Below, piece by piece: positions 50,986 to 59,917 of a DNA stretch of 64,000 nucleotides (within the stretch, counting starts at the first letter, position 1; the number at the start of each line of letters is the position of its first letter). The stretch spans positions 1-64,000 of the forward strand of contig MPNO01000005.1 of NCBI GenBank assembly GCA_002239065.1. Direction: 5' to 3'. The notes beneath the pieces are model-generated. The model was not told where the DNA came from and did no database searches. It worked only from the letters and a program-made list of their open reading frames with translations. This DNA comes from Defluviicoccus sp. bin129 (GTDB taxonomy: Bacteria > Pseudomonadota > Alphaproteobacteria > MPNO01). The position numbers and the translations under genes are program-made.

Positions 50986-52418
50986 CGCCGCGCCCTCGGC
51001 GGGACCCTACGCCCAGGACTTGACCGCCTGCTTCGCCGACGCCATCGGCGCGCGCGGGCTGGACCGGCCGGCATTCGCGGAAGCCCTGGAGAAGACCGGG
51101 CCGGCTCTCGCGGCGATCCGCGCGGCGCATGAGGATGGCAGCCTTCCGCTGCTCCGCCTGCCCGGGACGCGCGGCGACCTGCCGGCACTGGCGCGGACCG
51201 CAGGGCGCTACCGCGCCCGGTTCGACCGGGTGGTGGTGCTGGGGACCGGCGGCTCGAGCCTGGGCGGGAAGACCCTCTGCGCACTGGCCGACCACGGCTT
51301 CGGCCCCCGGTCCGGCGCGCCCCGCATCGACTTCGCCGAGAACGTCGATCCCGACGGGCTGGACGCGCTGTTCGCCGCGCTCGACCTCGCTCGCACCGGC
51401 TGGCTCGCGATATCCAAGTCAGGCGAGACCGCGGAGACCCTGGCCCAGCTCCTGGTCGTCCTCGCGGCGCTGGCGGCGCGCGGGATCGACGCGGCCGACC
51501 GCGTGACCGCGCTCGCCGAGCCGGGCGACAACACGCTGCGCCGGCTCGCCGCCGCGCATGGCTTCCCGGTGCTCGATTGCGACCCCGGGATCGGCGGGCG
51601 GTACTCGGCGCTATCGGCGACCGGGCTGCTGCCGGCGACGATCGCCTGGCCGGCGGCGACCCGCTTCCCGGAGGGGGCCCCCGCCCGCGCGGCACCGCGG
51701 GCTCGGGGGCGGTTACTGGGCGCTATCGGCGGCCGGGCTGCTGCCGGCGACGATCGCTGGGCTGGACGCGACCGCATTCCGGGAGGGTGCCGCCGCCGCG
51801 CTCGACCCGGTGCTCGCCGGCGCGGAGCCGCAGTCGGTTCCGCCCGCCGAGGGTGCGGCGCTCGCGGTCTCGCTTCTGCGCAGAAGCGGCATCGCCCAGA
51901 CCGTGCTGATGCCCTATGCGGACCGGCTGGCCGATTTCGCCCGCTGGTTCCGCCAGCTCTGGGCCGAGAGCCTCGGCAAGGACGGCGCCGGCACCACGCC
52001 GATCGACGCGCTCGGCACCATCGACCAGCACAGCCAGCTCCAGCTTTGGCTCGACGGGCCGGCGGACAAGCTGTTCACCCTGATCGTGCTGGACCGCGCC
52101 GGGACGGGGGCGCGAATCGGCGCCGCGCTCGCCGCCGACCCCGCGCTCGCCTATATTCGGGACAGGACGATCGGCGACCTGATGGCCGCCGAACAGCGGG
52201 CGACTGCCGAGGTGCTGGCGCGCAACGGGCGTCCGGTGCGCGCGATCCGGCTCTCGACGCTCGACGAAAGGGCGATGGGCGCGGTGATGATGCATTTCAT
52301 GCTGGAAACCATGATCGCCGCGCATCTGCTCGGCGTCGATCCGTTCGACCAGCCGGCGGTGGAGGAGGGCAAGGCGCTGACCCGGTCCTACCTGGCGGCG
52401 GACGGGAGGGCGCCATGA
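50972..52418 (+). pseudogene. pgi: Glucose-6-phosphate isomerase, frame broken by a 112-bp duplication
   Basis: Interconverts glucose 6-phosphate and fructose 6-phosphate. The first part ([25 protein letters not shown]) runs in one frame to about 51660; the rest ([25 protein letters not shown]-like [61 protein letters not shown]) is in the +1 frame. Between them a segment is repeated with an offset of exactly 112 bases. Removing 112 bases gives 1335 bases, an intact 444-codon frame. As written the gene cannot make a full enzyme. Overlaps mutL by ATGA. Confidence 0.85.
51583..51806 (+). repeat. Imperfect 112-bp tandem duplication inside pgi
   Basis: Copy 1 (about 51583-51694) and copy 2 (about 51695-51806) align without gaps at an offset of 112, with roughly three quarters of bases identical. 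The core CGCTATCGGCG, CCGGGCTGCTGCCGGCGACG is nearly the same in both. The 5' half of copy 1 ([20 protein letters not shown]) and the 3' half of copy 2 ([15 protein letters not shown]) look like normal Pgi, while the 3' half of copy 1 and the 5' edge of copy 2 have drifted. Confidence 0.8.
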
Positions 52419-54160
52419 CCATCCGCCGCCTGCCGGCGACGCTGGTCAACCGGATCGCCGCGGGCGAGGTGGTCGAACGCCCGTCCTCGGCGGTCAAGGA
52501 GCTGGTCGAGAACGCGATCGACGCCGGCGCGGGGCGCATCGACGTGACCCTGCGCGATGGCGGCCGCAGCCTGATCGCGGTCGCCGACGACGGCTGCGGC
52601 ATGACCGCGGAAGAGCTCGCGCTCGCGGTCGAACGCCACGCCACCTCGAAATTGCCGGACGACGATCTGTCGCGTATCGCGACGCTCGGCTTCCGCGGCG
52701 AGGCGCTGCCCTCGATCGGCTCGGTCAGCCGGCTCTCCATCGCCAGCCGCGCCCGGGGGGCGGAGGCGGCCAACGCGATCGAGATCGAGGGCGGGGCGAT
52801 CGGCGCGGCCCGCCCCGCCGCGCTCGCCGCCGGCACCAGGGTCGAGGTGCGCGACCTGTTCTTCGCCACCCCCGCCCGGCTCAAATTCCTCAAATCGGCG
52901 CGCTCCGAGCTGCGCCACGCCACCGACGCGGTGCGCCGGCTCGCGCTTGCCGAGCCCGGAATCTCCTTCACGCTCGCCAGCGAGGACCGCACCCATCTCC
53001 GCTACGAGGCCGGCACCGGGGATCTGCTGGAGGCCGATGCCGGGCGGCTGGTGCAGGTGATGGGCGCCGATTTCGTCGACAACTCGGTCGTCGTCGAGGC
53101 CGAGCGCGAGGGGCTGACGCTCACCGGCCGCGCCGGGCTGCCCACCCTCAACCGCGGCACCGCGCAGTCGCAATTCGTCTTCGTCAACGGCCGCCCGGTA
53201 CAGGACCGGCTGTTCTCGGGCGCAATCCGCGCGGCCTATACCGATCTGCTGGCCCGCGACCGGCACCCGCTTGTGGTGCTGCGCCTCGACGTGCCGCACC
53301 GGCTGGTCGACGTCAACGTGCACCCGGCCAAGACGGAGGTCCGGTTCCGCGACGCCGGGCTGGTCCGCGGGCTGATCGTGGGCGCGCTCAGGCATGCGCT
53401 GGCGGCGGCCGGGCACCGCGCGTCCTCCACCGTGGCTGCCCACACGCTCGGCAGGTTCCGGCCCGGCGCCGGCGCGCCCGTCACCGGCCATCTCGCCGAG
53501 GCGGCTTCCCGCTTCCAGGCGCCGCTGCAACCGGCCGCGGACGACTTCGCCCCCGCCGCCGCGGCGCCCGACGACGCCGCGCCGGAGGCCGGGGCGCACC
53601 CGCTCGGCGCGGCCAGGGCCCAGCTCCATGCGACCTATGTCGTCGCCCAGACCGGGGACGGGATCGTCATCGTCGACCAGCACGCGGCGCATGAGCGCAT
53701 CAGGGCGGCGGGCGGGGAGGGCGGGGCGGCGCAGCAGCAGCTCCTGATCCCCGAGGTGGTGGAGCTCGGCGAGAACGCGGCCGACCGGGTGGCGGCGCGG
53801 GCGGACGAGCTCGCCGATCTCGGCCTGGTGCTGGAACGCTTCGGGCCGCAAGCCGTGATCGTGCGCGCGGTGCCGGCCCTGCTCGGGGTCAGCGAGGCGG
53901 GCGGGCTGGTGCGCGACCTCGCCGACGAGCTCGCCGAGCACGGCACCGGGCTCGCGCTCAAGGAGCGCCTCGACGCGCTGTGCTCGACCATGGCCTGCCA
54001 CGGCAGCGTGCGCGCCGGCAAGCGGCTGACGGCGGATGAGATGAACGCGCTCCTGCGCCAGATGGAAGCCACGCCCGGCGCCGGCCAGTGCAACCACGGC
54101 CGGCCGACCTATGTCGAGCTCAAGCTCGCCGACATCGAGCGCCTGTTCGGCAGGCGCTGA
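52415..54160 (+). CDS. mutL: DNA mismatch repair protein MutL
   Basis: 581-aa GHKL ATPase that couples mismatch recognition by MutS to strand removal. ATPase motifs: [14 protein letters not shown] (27-40), DDGCGM, HATSKL and [14 protein letters not shown]. The linker (about 340-390) is Ala/Pro-rich. The C-terminal endonuclease motifs [23 protein letters not shown] and the final LFGRR are present, but the metal motif DQHA(X2)E(X4)E is incomplete: DQHAAHE at 421-427 is followed by [10 protein letters not shown], with about five residues fewer than usual. Start overlaps pgi by ATGA. Confidence 0.94.
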   Translation: MTIRRLPATLVNRIAAGEVVERPSSAVKELVENAIDAGAGRIDVTLRDGGRSLIAVADDGCGMTAEELALAVERHATSKLPDDDLSRIATLGFRGEALPSIGSVSRLSIASRARGAEAANAIEIEGGAIGAARPAALAAGTRVEVRDLFFATPARLKFLKSARSELRHATDAVRRLALAEPGISFTLASEDRTHLRYEAGTGDLLEADAGRLVQVMGADFVDNSVVVEAEREGLTLTGRAGLPTLNRGTAQSQFVFVNGRPVQDRLFSGAIRAAYTDLLARDRHPLVVLRLDVPHRLVDVNVHPAKTEVRFRDAGLVRGLIVGALRHALAAAGHRASSTVAAHTLGRFRPGAGAPVTGHLAEAASRFQAPLQPAADDFAPAAAAPDDAAPEAGAHPLGAARAQLHATYVVAQTGDGIVIVDQHAAHERIRAAGGEGGAAQQQLLIPEVVELGENAADRVAARADELADLGLVLERFGPQAVIVRAVPALLGVSEAGGLVRDLADELAEHGTGLALKERLDALCSTMACHGSVRAGKRLTADEMNALLRQMEATPGAGQCNHGRPTYVELKLADIERLFGRR

Positions 54161-54346
54161 TCCCCGACCGCGCGCGACACGCGCCCCGACATCGCCGTTT
54201 GCACCTTCGGGTCACGATCTCGTTACGAGGTCATGGCACGGGCGCGACCTCCCCCCATATGCACGAGACCGAAACGAAGGGCCGAGTCGGGGAGCCTCCG
54301 GCGGCTGAGCCGAGGAGGCCGAGCCCCGGGGCCGAGTCCGGCGCGC

Positions 54347-57019
54347 ATGTCAGGGGGTCTCTTGCTGTTGATCAGCGTGGCCATTGTGATCGCGATGGGG
54401 ATCGGCTCGATCCTCGGCATTGTGGCCTGGTGCCAGGCCGGTCGTTTGTCGGAGGAGCTGGACTCCCTCAAGCGGGAGGTCGCCCGGCTTGCGCTTGCAT
54501 CCCGGGCCCCGTCCGCGCCGCCGGAAGAGCCGACGCCCGGCAGGGTCGAGCCGGCCCCCGCCCCGCCGGTGACGCCCGAACCGGCCCGCGCAGTGCCGGC
54601 GATGCGGCGGGAGGCGCGCTGGGCACCGCCTCCCCAATCCATCGAGGAGGCGCTGACCTCGCGCTGGCTGGTCTGGGGCGGCAGCGTCGCGCTCGCCGTC
54701 GGCGGCTTCTTCCTGGTCAAGTTCTCGATCGAGCAGGGCTGGCTCGGCCCGGAGATCCGCGTCTGCCTGGGCGTGGTGCTGGGCGCGCTGCTGGCGGTCG
54801 CCGGCGAATGGCTGCGCCGCCGGCCGCTGGAGCGGGCGCTGGCGGCGATCCAGCCGTCCTACATACCGCCGGCGCTCACGGCGGCGGGCGTCTCGATCCT
54901 GTTCACCAGCATCTACGCGGCCTATGCGTTGTACGACCTGATCTCGCCCGCCGCCGCGTTCGTGTTGCTGGCCGGCGTCGCCGCCTGCGCGGTGCTGATG
55001 TCGCTGACGCACGGGCCCCTGGTCGCGGTGATCGGCCTGGTCGGCGGTTTCCTGACCCCGTGGCTGACCTCGACCGGGGAACACCGCCCGGAGATCCTGT
55101 TCCCCTATCTGCTCCTGCTGACGGCGGGATTGCTGGCGATCGTGCGCCATACCGCGCGCTGGTGGCTCGCCTGGCTCGCGCTGGCCGGCGCGACGGCCTG
55201 GCCGCTGCTCTGGTTCGCCGCCTCCTGGCGGGCGGGCGATGCCTACCTCGTCGGGCCGTATCTGCTGGCCGTGGCGGCGCTGTTCTTGCTGGCGCCGTCT
55301 CGCTTCGCTCCGGATGGATCCGACAGGGACCCGCCGCACCCGCTGCAATGGGAGGCCTTCAGCGCGCCCGAACGCATCGCCGTGGTCGCGATGCTGCTGG
55401 CCGGGATGCTGATCTTCGCGCTGGTCCGCATGGACCATTACGGCGGCGTCTCCCTCGCGGTGGCCGGAGTCGCCGTCGCCGGGATGCTCGTCGCGGCCCG
55501 GCGCGAGCCCGCGTTCGATGCCTTTTCGGTCGCCGCCGCGATCCTGGTCGTGGCGATCGTCGCCTTCTGGCACCTGCCGGAAATCGTCGAAAAGCGCGCG
55601 CCGGTATGGCTGATGGAGGGTCAAGCGCGCGGGCCGATCGTGCCGCCCGGTCTGGTGACGTTTCTCGGCGTGGCCGCCTCCTATGCCCTGATCGTCGGCG
55701 CCGGCGGTTTCGCCGCGCTATGGGGCGCCGCCCGCCCGGCGCTCTGGGCGTGGGTCTCGGCGGCGACGCCGGTGCTCGTGTTCGCCATCGCCAATTGGCG
55801 CATCGAGGGGTTCGCGCCCGATTTCGGCTGGACCGCAGCGGCGCTCGCCCTGTTCGCGGCCCTGCTGCTCGCGGCCGAGCGCGTGCGGCGCCATCGCGCC
55901 CGACCCGGAATGAACGCCGCGCTCAACGCCTATGCCGCGGCTGGGGTCGCGGCGCTTTCCCTGGCCGCGGCGACGGCGCTGGAGCAGGCCTGGCTGACCG
56001 TGGCGCTGGCGGTCCAGCTGCCTGCCATCGCCTGGACCGCGGCGAAGCTCGGCCTGCCGGCGATGCGCCGCGTGGCCTTCGCGATCGCGGCGGTCGTCCT
56101 GGTGCGGCTCACGGTGAACTACCAAGTGCTGGACTATCCGATCGGCGAGATCCCCGGGCTCAACTGGCTGATCTACGGCTATGGCGGGCCGGCGGTCGCT
56201 TTTTTCGTCGCCGCGCGGATATTCCGGCGCCGGTCGGATGACGGCCTCGTCACCCTGCTGGAAGCCGGCGCGCTGGCCTTCGCCGTGCTCTTCGTCAGCC
56301 TCGAGATCCGCCATTTGATGTCGGGCGGACCGCTCGATGCGCCCCGCTACGGTTTCGCCGAGCGCTCGATCCAGACCATCGCCTGGCTGGCGGCGGCCTA
56401 CGTCCTCTACACGGGACGGCCCGCCGAAGGCCGGCCGGTGGCGGTCTGGGGCTGGCGCATCCTGGCAGGGCTCGCCGCAGGCCAGGTGTTTCTGCTGCAG
56501 GTTCTCATGGACAATGTCTGGCGCGTCTCGATTTCGGTCGGGAGCCCGCCGCTCTTCAACCTGCTGCTGCTCGGCTACCTGGCGCCCGCCGGTTTCGCCC
56601 TCCTGTTCATGCGCGCGGCGCGGGCGCGCGGCGACGGCCGGTTGGCGCATTGGGCGGGCATCGCCGCGCTGGTGCTCGGCTTCGTCTGGCTCAACTCCGA
56701 GATCCGCCTCATCTTCCACGGTGGCCTGCTCGGCGGGACCACCACGAACGCCGAGCTCTACGCCTATTCGCTGGGCTGGCTCGCCTATGCCGCCATCCTG
56801 CTCGCCCTCGCGCTCAGGCAGGGCGGTGTCATGCTGCGCTACGCCTCGCTCGTCCTCGTCCTGCTCACGGCCGGCAAGGCGGTGTTCTTCGACACGGCCG
56901 CGCTGACCGGCATCTGGCGGGCGCTCTCCTTCTTCGGCGTCGGGCTGGCGGCGGTCGGCGTCGCCCATCTCTACCGCCGCTACGTGTTTCCCCCGCGGGT
57001 CGCTGCCGGCCCGACCTAG
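54347..57019 (+). CDS. DUF2339 polytopic membrane protein, 890 aa
   Basis: Very large membrane protein: one N-terminal hydrophobic segment (LLLLISVAIVIAMGIGSILGIVAW), a coiled/Pro-rich soluble part (about 30-105), then about two dozen helices to the C-terminus. The sequence SRWLVWGGSVALAVGGFFLVKFSIEQGWLGPEIRV (in parts) marks the start of DUF2339, and HGPLVAVIGLVGGFLTPWL is typical. Function unknown. I chose the ATG at 54347, directly before the first helix; there is no good ribosome site. Its end overlaps the convergent oxygenase gene by four bases. Confidence 0.85.
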   Translation: MSGGLLLLISVAIVIAMGIGSILGIVAWCQAGRLSEELDSLKREVARLALASRAPSAPPEEPTPGRVEPAPAPPVTPEPARAVPAMRREARWAPPPQSIEEALTSRWLVWGGSVALAVGGFFLVKFSIEQGWLGPEIRVCLGVVLGALLAVAGEWLRRRPLERALAAIQPSYIPPALTAAGVSILFTSIYAAYALYDLISPAAAFVLLAGVAACAVLMSLTHGPLVAVIGLVGGFLTPWLTSTGEHRPEILFPYLLLLTAGLLAIVRHTARWWLAWLALAGATAWPLLWFAASWRAGDAYLVGPYLLAVAALFLLAPSRFAPDGSDRDPPHPLQWEAFSAPERIAVVAMLLAGMLIFALVRMDHYGGVSLAVAGVAVAGMLVAARREPAFDAFSVAAAILVVAIVAFWHLPEIVEKRAPVWLMEGQARGPIVPPGLVTFLGVAASYALIVGAGGFAALWGAARPALWAWVSAATPVLVFAIANWRIEGFAPDFGWTAAALALFAALLLAAERVRRHRARPGMNAALNAYAAAGVAALSLAAATALEQAWLTVALAVQLPAIAWTAAKLGLPAMRRVAFAIAAVVLVRLTVNYQVLDYPIGEIPGLNWLIYGYGGPAVAFFVAARIFRRRSDDGLVTLLEAGALAFAVLFVSLEIRHLMSGGPLDAPRYGFAERSIQTIAWLAAAYVLYTGRPAEGRPVAVWGWRILAGLAAGQVFLLQVLMDNVWRVSISVGSPPLFNLLLLGYLAPAGFALLFMRAARARGDGRLAHWAGIAALVLGFVWLNSEIRLIFHGGLLGGTTTNAELYAYSLGWLAYAAILLALALRQGGVMLRYASLVLVLLTAGKAVFFDTAALTGIWRALSFFGVGLAAVGVAHLYRRYVFPPRVAAGPT

Positions 57020-57492
57020 AACGGGACGCTGATCCCGTCATGCACGGCGTCGCAATCGACCAGGTCGACGCGCTTCCAGCGGATGCGGAAGGTCTCGCCG
57101 GAGCGCGCGAGCCGGTGCCAGGTGGTGCCGGCGAAGACCCGCCGCCTGTCGTGGCGGGACTCGACCATCTCGAACTTGGCGCGGACGGTCACCTCGCCTG
57201 CGCCCTCCTCCTCCACGGTGGCGTTGGCGACGATGCGGCTGGTGCGCGAGGCCGGGGTCTGGGCGTGCAGCGCCGCCTCGGCGAGGCGGCGGATGCGGGT
57301 CTCCAGCAGGCGCCGGTCGTCATAGATCAGCGAGACCGACTCGCGCGGGTTCTCCTGGCCCTCCTCCAGCGGCACCCAGTACCAGCCGTCCTCGGCGAAC
57401 AGCGCGAGCCAGTCCTCCCAGCGGCGCTCGTCGAGCAGCCGCGCCTCGGCGACGAGGAAGCCCGCGATCTCGTCGGGCGCCGGCCGGCTCAC
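57016..57492 (-). CDS. Aromatic-ring-hydroxylating dioxygenase beta subunit
   Basis: 158-aa SnoaL/NTF2-fold small subunit of a Rieske oxygenase, giving structure to the alpha3-beta3 complex. Typical sequences: FLVAEARLLDERRWEDWLALFAEDGWYWVPL (in parts LLDERRWEDWLALF and DGWYWVP), SLIYDDRRLLETRIRRL, SRIVANATVEE and RWKRVDLVDCD near the end. The GTG start overlaps the alpha-subunit stop. No ferredoxin or reductase gene lies in the window. Confidence 0.9.
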   Translation of the reverse strand: MSRPAPDEIAGFLVAEARLLDERRWEDWLALFAEDGWYWVPLEEGQENPRESVSLIYDDRRLLETRIRRLAEAALHAQTPASRTSRIVANATVEEEGAGEVTVRAKFEMVESRHDRRRVFAGTTWHRLARSGETFRIRWKRVDLVDCDAVHDGISVPF

Positions 57493-58811
57493 GGCGCCGC
57501 CATGTAGCCGAGCCAAGCGTCGTACATGTTGCGGATATAGACCTCGCTGGTCGAATCGATGCCGGCGACACCGCCCTTGCCGTCGGGCCGGTCGGTCTGG
57601 TAGCCGCGGCCGATCTCGATCCACTCGGCGCCCGCCGAGGTGACGCCCGCGCCGATCCGCCCGTAGGTCTCCAGATCGTCGGTCAGCACCGGCGAGCCCG
57701 TCCCGTTGGTGACGTTGGCGAACGCGATCGTGTCCTCGAACATCCGCGCCGGCGCGCCCTTGAGCCGGAAGGCATAGGTGTAGACCTCGGTGCGGTCGAC
57801 CGCGACCGGGTGGACCACGCGGAGCTGGCGGAACTGGCTCATGAAGGAGAGGTTGGGATAGACGTTCGAGTTCCAGCGCGTCACCTCCATGATGCGCTTC
57901 GCCTCCGCCGCCCCCTTCCTCGCCTGCAGCGCGACGAGGTACTCGGCGAACAGCGGATCGCCGCTGGCGGCGACCAGCTTGTCGTCGTCGTGATAGTCGC
58001 CGAGGAAGGCGTGCCCGCCGGGATAGGTCCAGATGCCGACCTGCTCGCGCCAGAAATCGTGCGGCGCGCCGTTCTGGCGCATCTGGCGCACCGCGATCTC
58101 GCCCGCCCCGGTCGAATGCGCCGCATCGTCCTGCGCGCGCGCGGCGTCGATCGAGGACCGGTGGACGAAGACCGGGTGCGCCGCGTCGCACAGATTCTCC
58201 AGATACAGCTTCCAGTTGCCGTCATAGGCGTGCTTGAACACCCCGCCCGCGACCTCGATCTCGCCGTCCGGCGCGCGGTCGACCATGTCGTCGAAGGAGG
58301 TGGTCATAGGGCCGAGGAAGTCGGCGAGCGACGGCCCGTCCGCCGCCAGGGAGGCGAAGACGAAGCCGCGATAGCTCGCCACGCGCGCCGCCGCGACCAT
58401 CGCCGTCCCCGGGTCGTCCGGGTCGAAATGGGCGGGGTAGCCGTGCCTGCGCGGCACGTGGATCAGCCGGCCGTCGGTGGCGTAGGTCCAGCCGTGATAG
58501 CAGCACTCGAACTGTCTGGCGTTGCCGGAATCCTTCGCCACCACCATGGCGCCGCGATGGGCGCACTGGTTGTGGATCACTTGGATCGAGCCGTCCTGGT
58601 GCCGCGTCATGACCATCGGGCGGCGGCCGATCCGGGTGCGCAGGTAATCGCCCGGCGCCTTCACCTGGCTCTCATGCCCGACATAGATCCAGGCGCGGGC
58701 GAAGATGCGCTCCATCTCCAGATCGAAGATCGCCGGATCGGCATAGACCCTGCGGTGCACCCGTCCCGGCCGGATCAGCCCGGCGATCTCGCTCTCTCCC
58801 GGCCCCGCCAT
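57489..58811 (-). CDS. Rieske aromatic-ring-hydroxylating dioxygenase alpha subunit
   Basis: 440-aa catalytic subunit that adds oxygen to an aromatic or related substrate. The Rieske centre is C83-x-H85 and C103-x2-H106 (QCAHRGAMV, CCYHGWTY). The mononuclear iron ligands are in LENLCDAAHPVFVH (D209, H212, H217 region plus a later Asp). I chose the ATG at 58811 after GGGAGGAGG; longer frames add unrelated residues. The substrate cannot be read from sequence. The alpha and beta genes overlap (GTGA). Divergent from the DUF1989 gene, so they may share a control region. Confidence 0.92.
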   Translation of the reverse strand: MAGPGESEIAGLIRPGRVHRRVYADPAIFDLEMERIFARAWIYVGHESQVKAPGDYLRTRIGRRPMVMTRHQDGSIQVIHNQCAHRGAMVVAKDSGNARQFECCYHGWTYATDGRLIHVPRRHGYPAHFDPDDPGTAMVAAARVASYRGFVFASLAADGPSLADFLGPMTTSFDDMVDRAPDGEIEVAGGVFKHAYDGNWKLYLENLCDAAHPVFVHRSSIDAARAQDDAAHSTGAGEIAVRQMRQNGAPHDFWREQVGIWTYPGGHAFLGDYHDDDKLVAASGDPLFAEYLVALQARKGAAEAKRIMEVTRWNSNVYPNLSFMSQFRQLRVVHPVAVDRTEVYTYAFRLKGAPARMFEDTIAFANVTNGTGSPVLTDDLETYGRIGAGVTSAGAEWIEIGRGYQTDRPDGKGGVAGIDSTSEVYIRNMYDAWLGYMAAP

Positions 58812-58932
58812 CGCCTCCTCCCTGGCCCGCGCAGAGCGGAGACTACACCACCGCGCTTCCCCCGGAACCCCCGTGGACGCGGCGCCCGGCCCGTGCCACG
58901 CTGGGCGATCGCAAACCGCCAGGGAGGCAGGG

Positions 58933-59562
58933 ATGGGCACCGATGTCATCGCGGTTCCCGGGACCGTGATCGAGGACAGGCTGATCGAGCCGCGCGGCCA
59001 TCACGCCTGCGAGGTGAGGAAAGGCGAGGTCTACCGCATCGTCGACGTCGAGGGGCAGCAGGTGGCCGATTTCCTCTGCTTCAACCTGCATCGGCTGGAG
59101 GAGAAGCTGTCGCCGCACAACACGCTGCTGCTGAACAACCAGGTCTTCCCGGGGGTCGGCTACACGCTCTATTCCGACGAGGCCGGCGCGCTGATGACCA
59201 TGACCGCCGACACCAACGGCACGCACGACATCATCGCCGGCGCCTGTTCGCGCTTCACCAACCGGTTCCGCTACGGCGTCGAGGACACGCCCAACTGCCG
59301 CGACAACTTCGCCGCCGCGCTCGCCCCCTGGGGCATCGAATGGAAGCAGATCCCTTACAACATCAACGTCTTCATGAACTGCCCGATCCAGCCTGACGGC
59401 ACCTTCACCATCGAGCTGCCGAGCTCGAAGGCGGGCGATTACGTGGATTTCTCCGCCGAGACGGACGTGCTGGTGGCGATGTCGAACTGCCCGCAGGAGC
59501 GCAACAAGTGCAACGCCTTCGACCCGACCCCGATGCGGGCGATCCACTACCGCCCGGAGTGA
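58933..59562 (+). CDS. DUF1989 / urea carboxylase-associated family protein
   Basis: 209-aa protein of the DUF1989 family, members of which are found near urea or amide catabolism genes and some nucleoside or cobalamin clusters. Family sequences: KGEVYRIVDVEGQQVADFLCFN, NNQVFPGVGYTLYSDE, DIIAGACSRFTNRFRYG and the Cys-rich MSNCPQERNKCNAF, a possible metal site. The ATG at 58933 follows AGGGAGG. It faces the Rieske genes across about 120 bases, suggesting a shared metabolic theme; its reaction is not known to me. Confidence 0.85.
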   Translation: MGTDVIAVPGTVIEDRLIEPRGHHACEVRKGEVYRIVDVEGQQVADFLCFNLHRLEEKLSPHNTLLLNNQVFPGVGYTLYSDEAGALMTMTADTNGTHDIIAGACSRFTNRFRYGVEDTPNCRDNFAAALAPWGIEWKQIPYNINVFMNCPIQPDGTFTIELPSSKAGDYVDFSAETDVLVAMSNCPQERNKCNAFDPTPMRAIHYRPE

Positions 59563-59566
59563 CGCC

Positions 59567-59917
59567 CTAGGCGGTCTCGTAGCCCGGGTTGCACTCGGCG
59601 AGGCGGGCGGCGGTCGAGCGGACGAGCACGGCGTAGGCCTGTTCGCTGCCGTCGAAGGCGCCGGCGCGCAGGCTGGCGGCGAAGGCGCGGTTGAGGGTCT
59701 CCAGATCGCCCTCCGCGCCCAGAAGCCGCGCGAGCGCCGCGCGTTCCGCCTCCTGCCACGTGTCCCCGGCGGCGAGTTCGCGCGAAGCCGTCGCCATCGC
59801 CGCGCCGACCAGGTGGGCGCGGTAGCGGTGCTCGGGCGGAAGGCCGGGGAGCAGGTCATCCATCAGCGTCGTCCGCGCGGTCTCCAGCAGGTCGGCTATG
59901 TCCGGCTTGTCACGCAT
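59567..59917 (-). CDS. DUF6285 protein, 116 aa
   Basis: Small helical protein (PDIADLLETARTTLMDDLLPGLPPEHRYRAHLVGAAMATASREL in parts) of a family usually encoded beside a phosphotransferase and an acyl-CoA dehydrogenase, as here. Function unknown. Its start overlaps the end of the phosphotransferase gene by eight bases. Confidence 0.82.
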   Translation of the reverse strand: MRDKPDIADLLETARTTLMDDLLPGLPPEHRYRAHLVGAAMATASRELAAGDTWQEAERAALARLLGAEGDLETLNRAFAASLRAGAFDGSEQAYAVLVRSTAARLAECNPGYETA

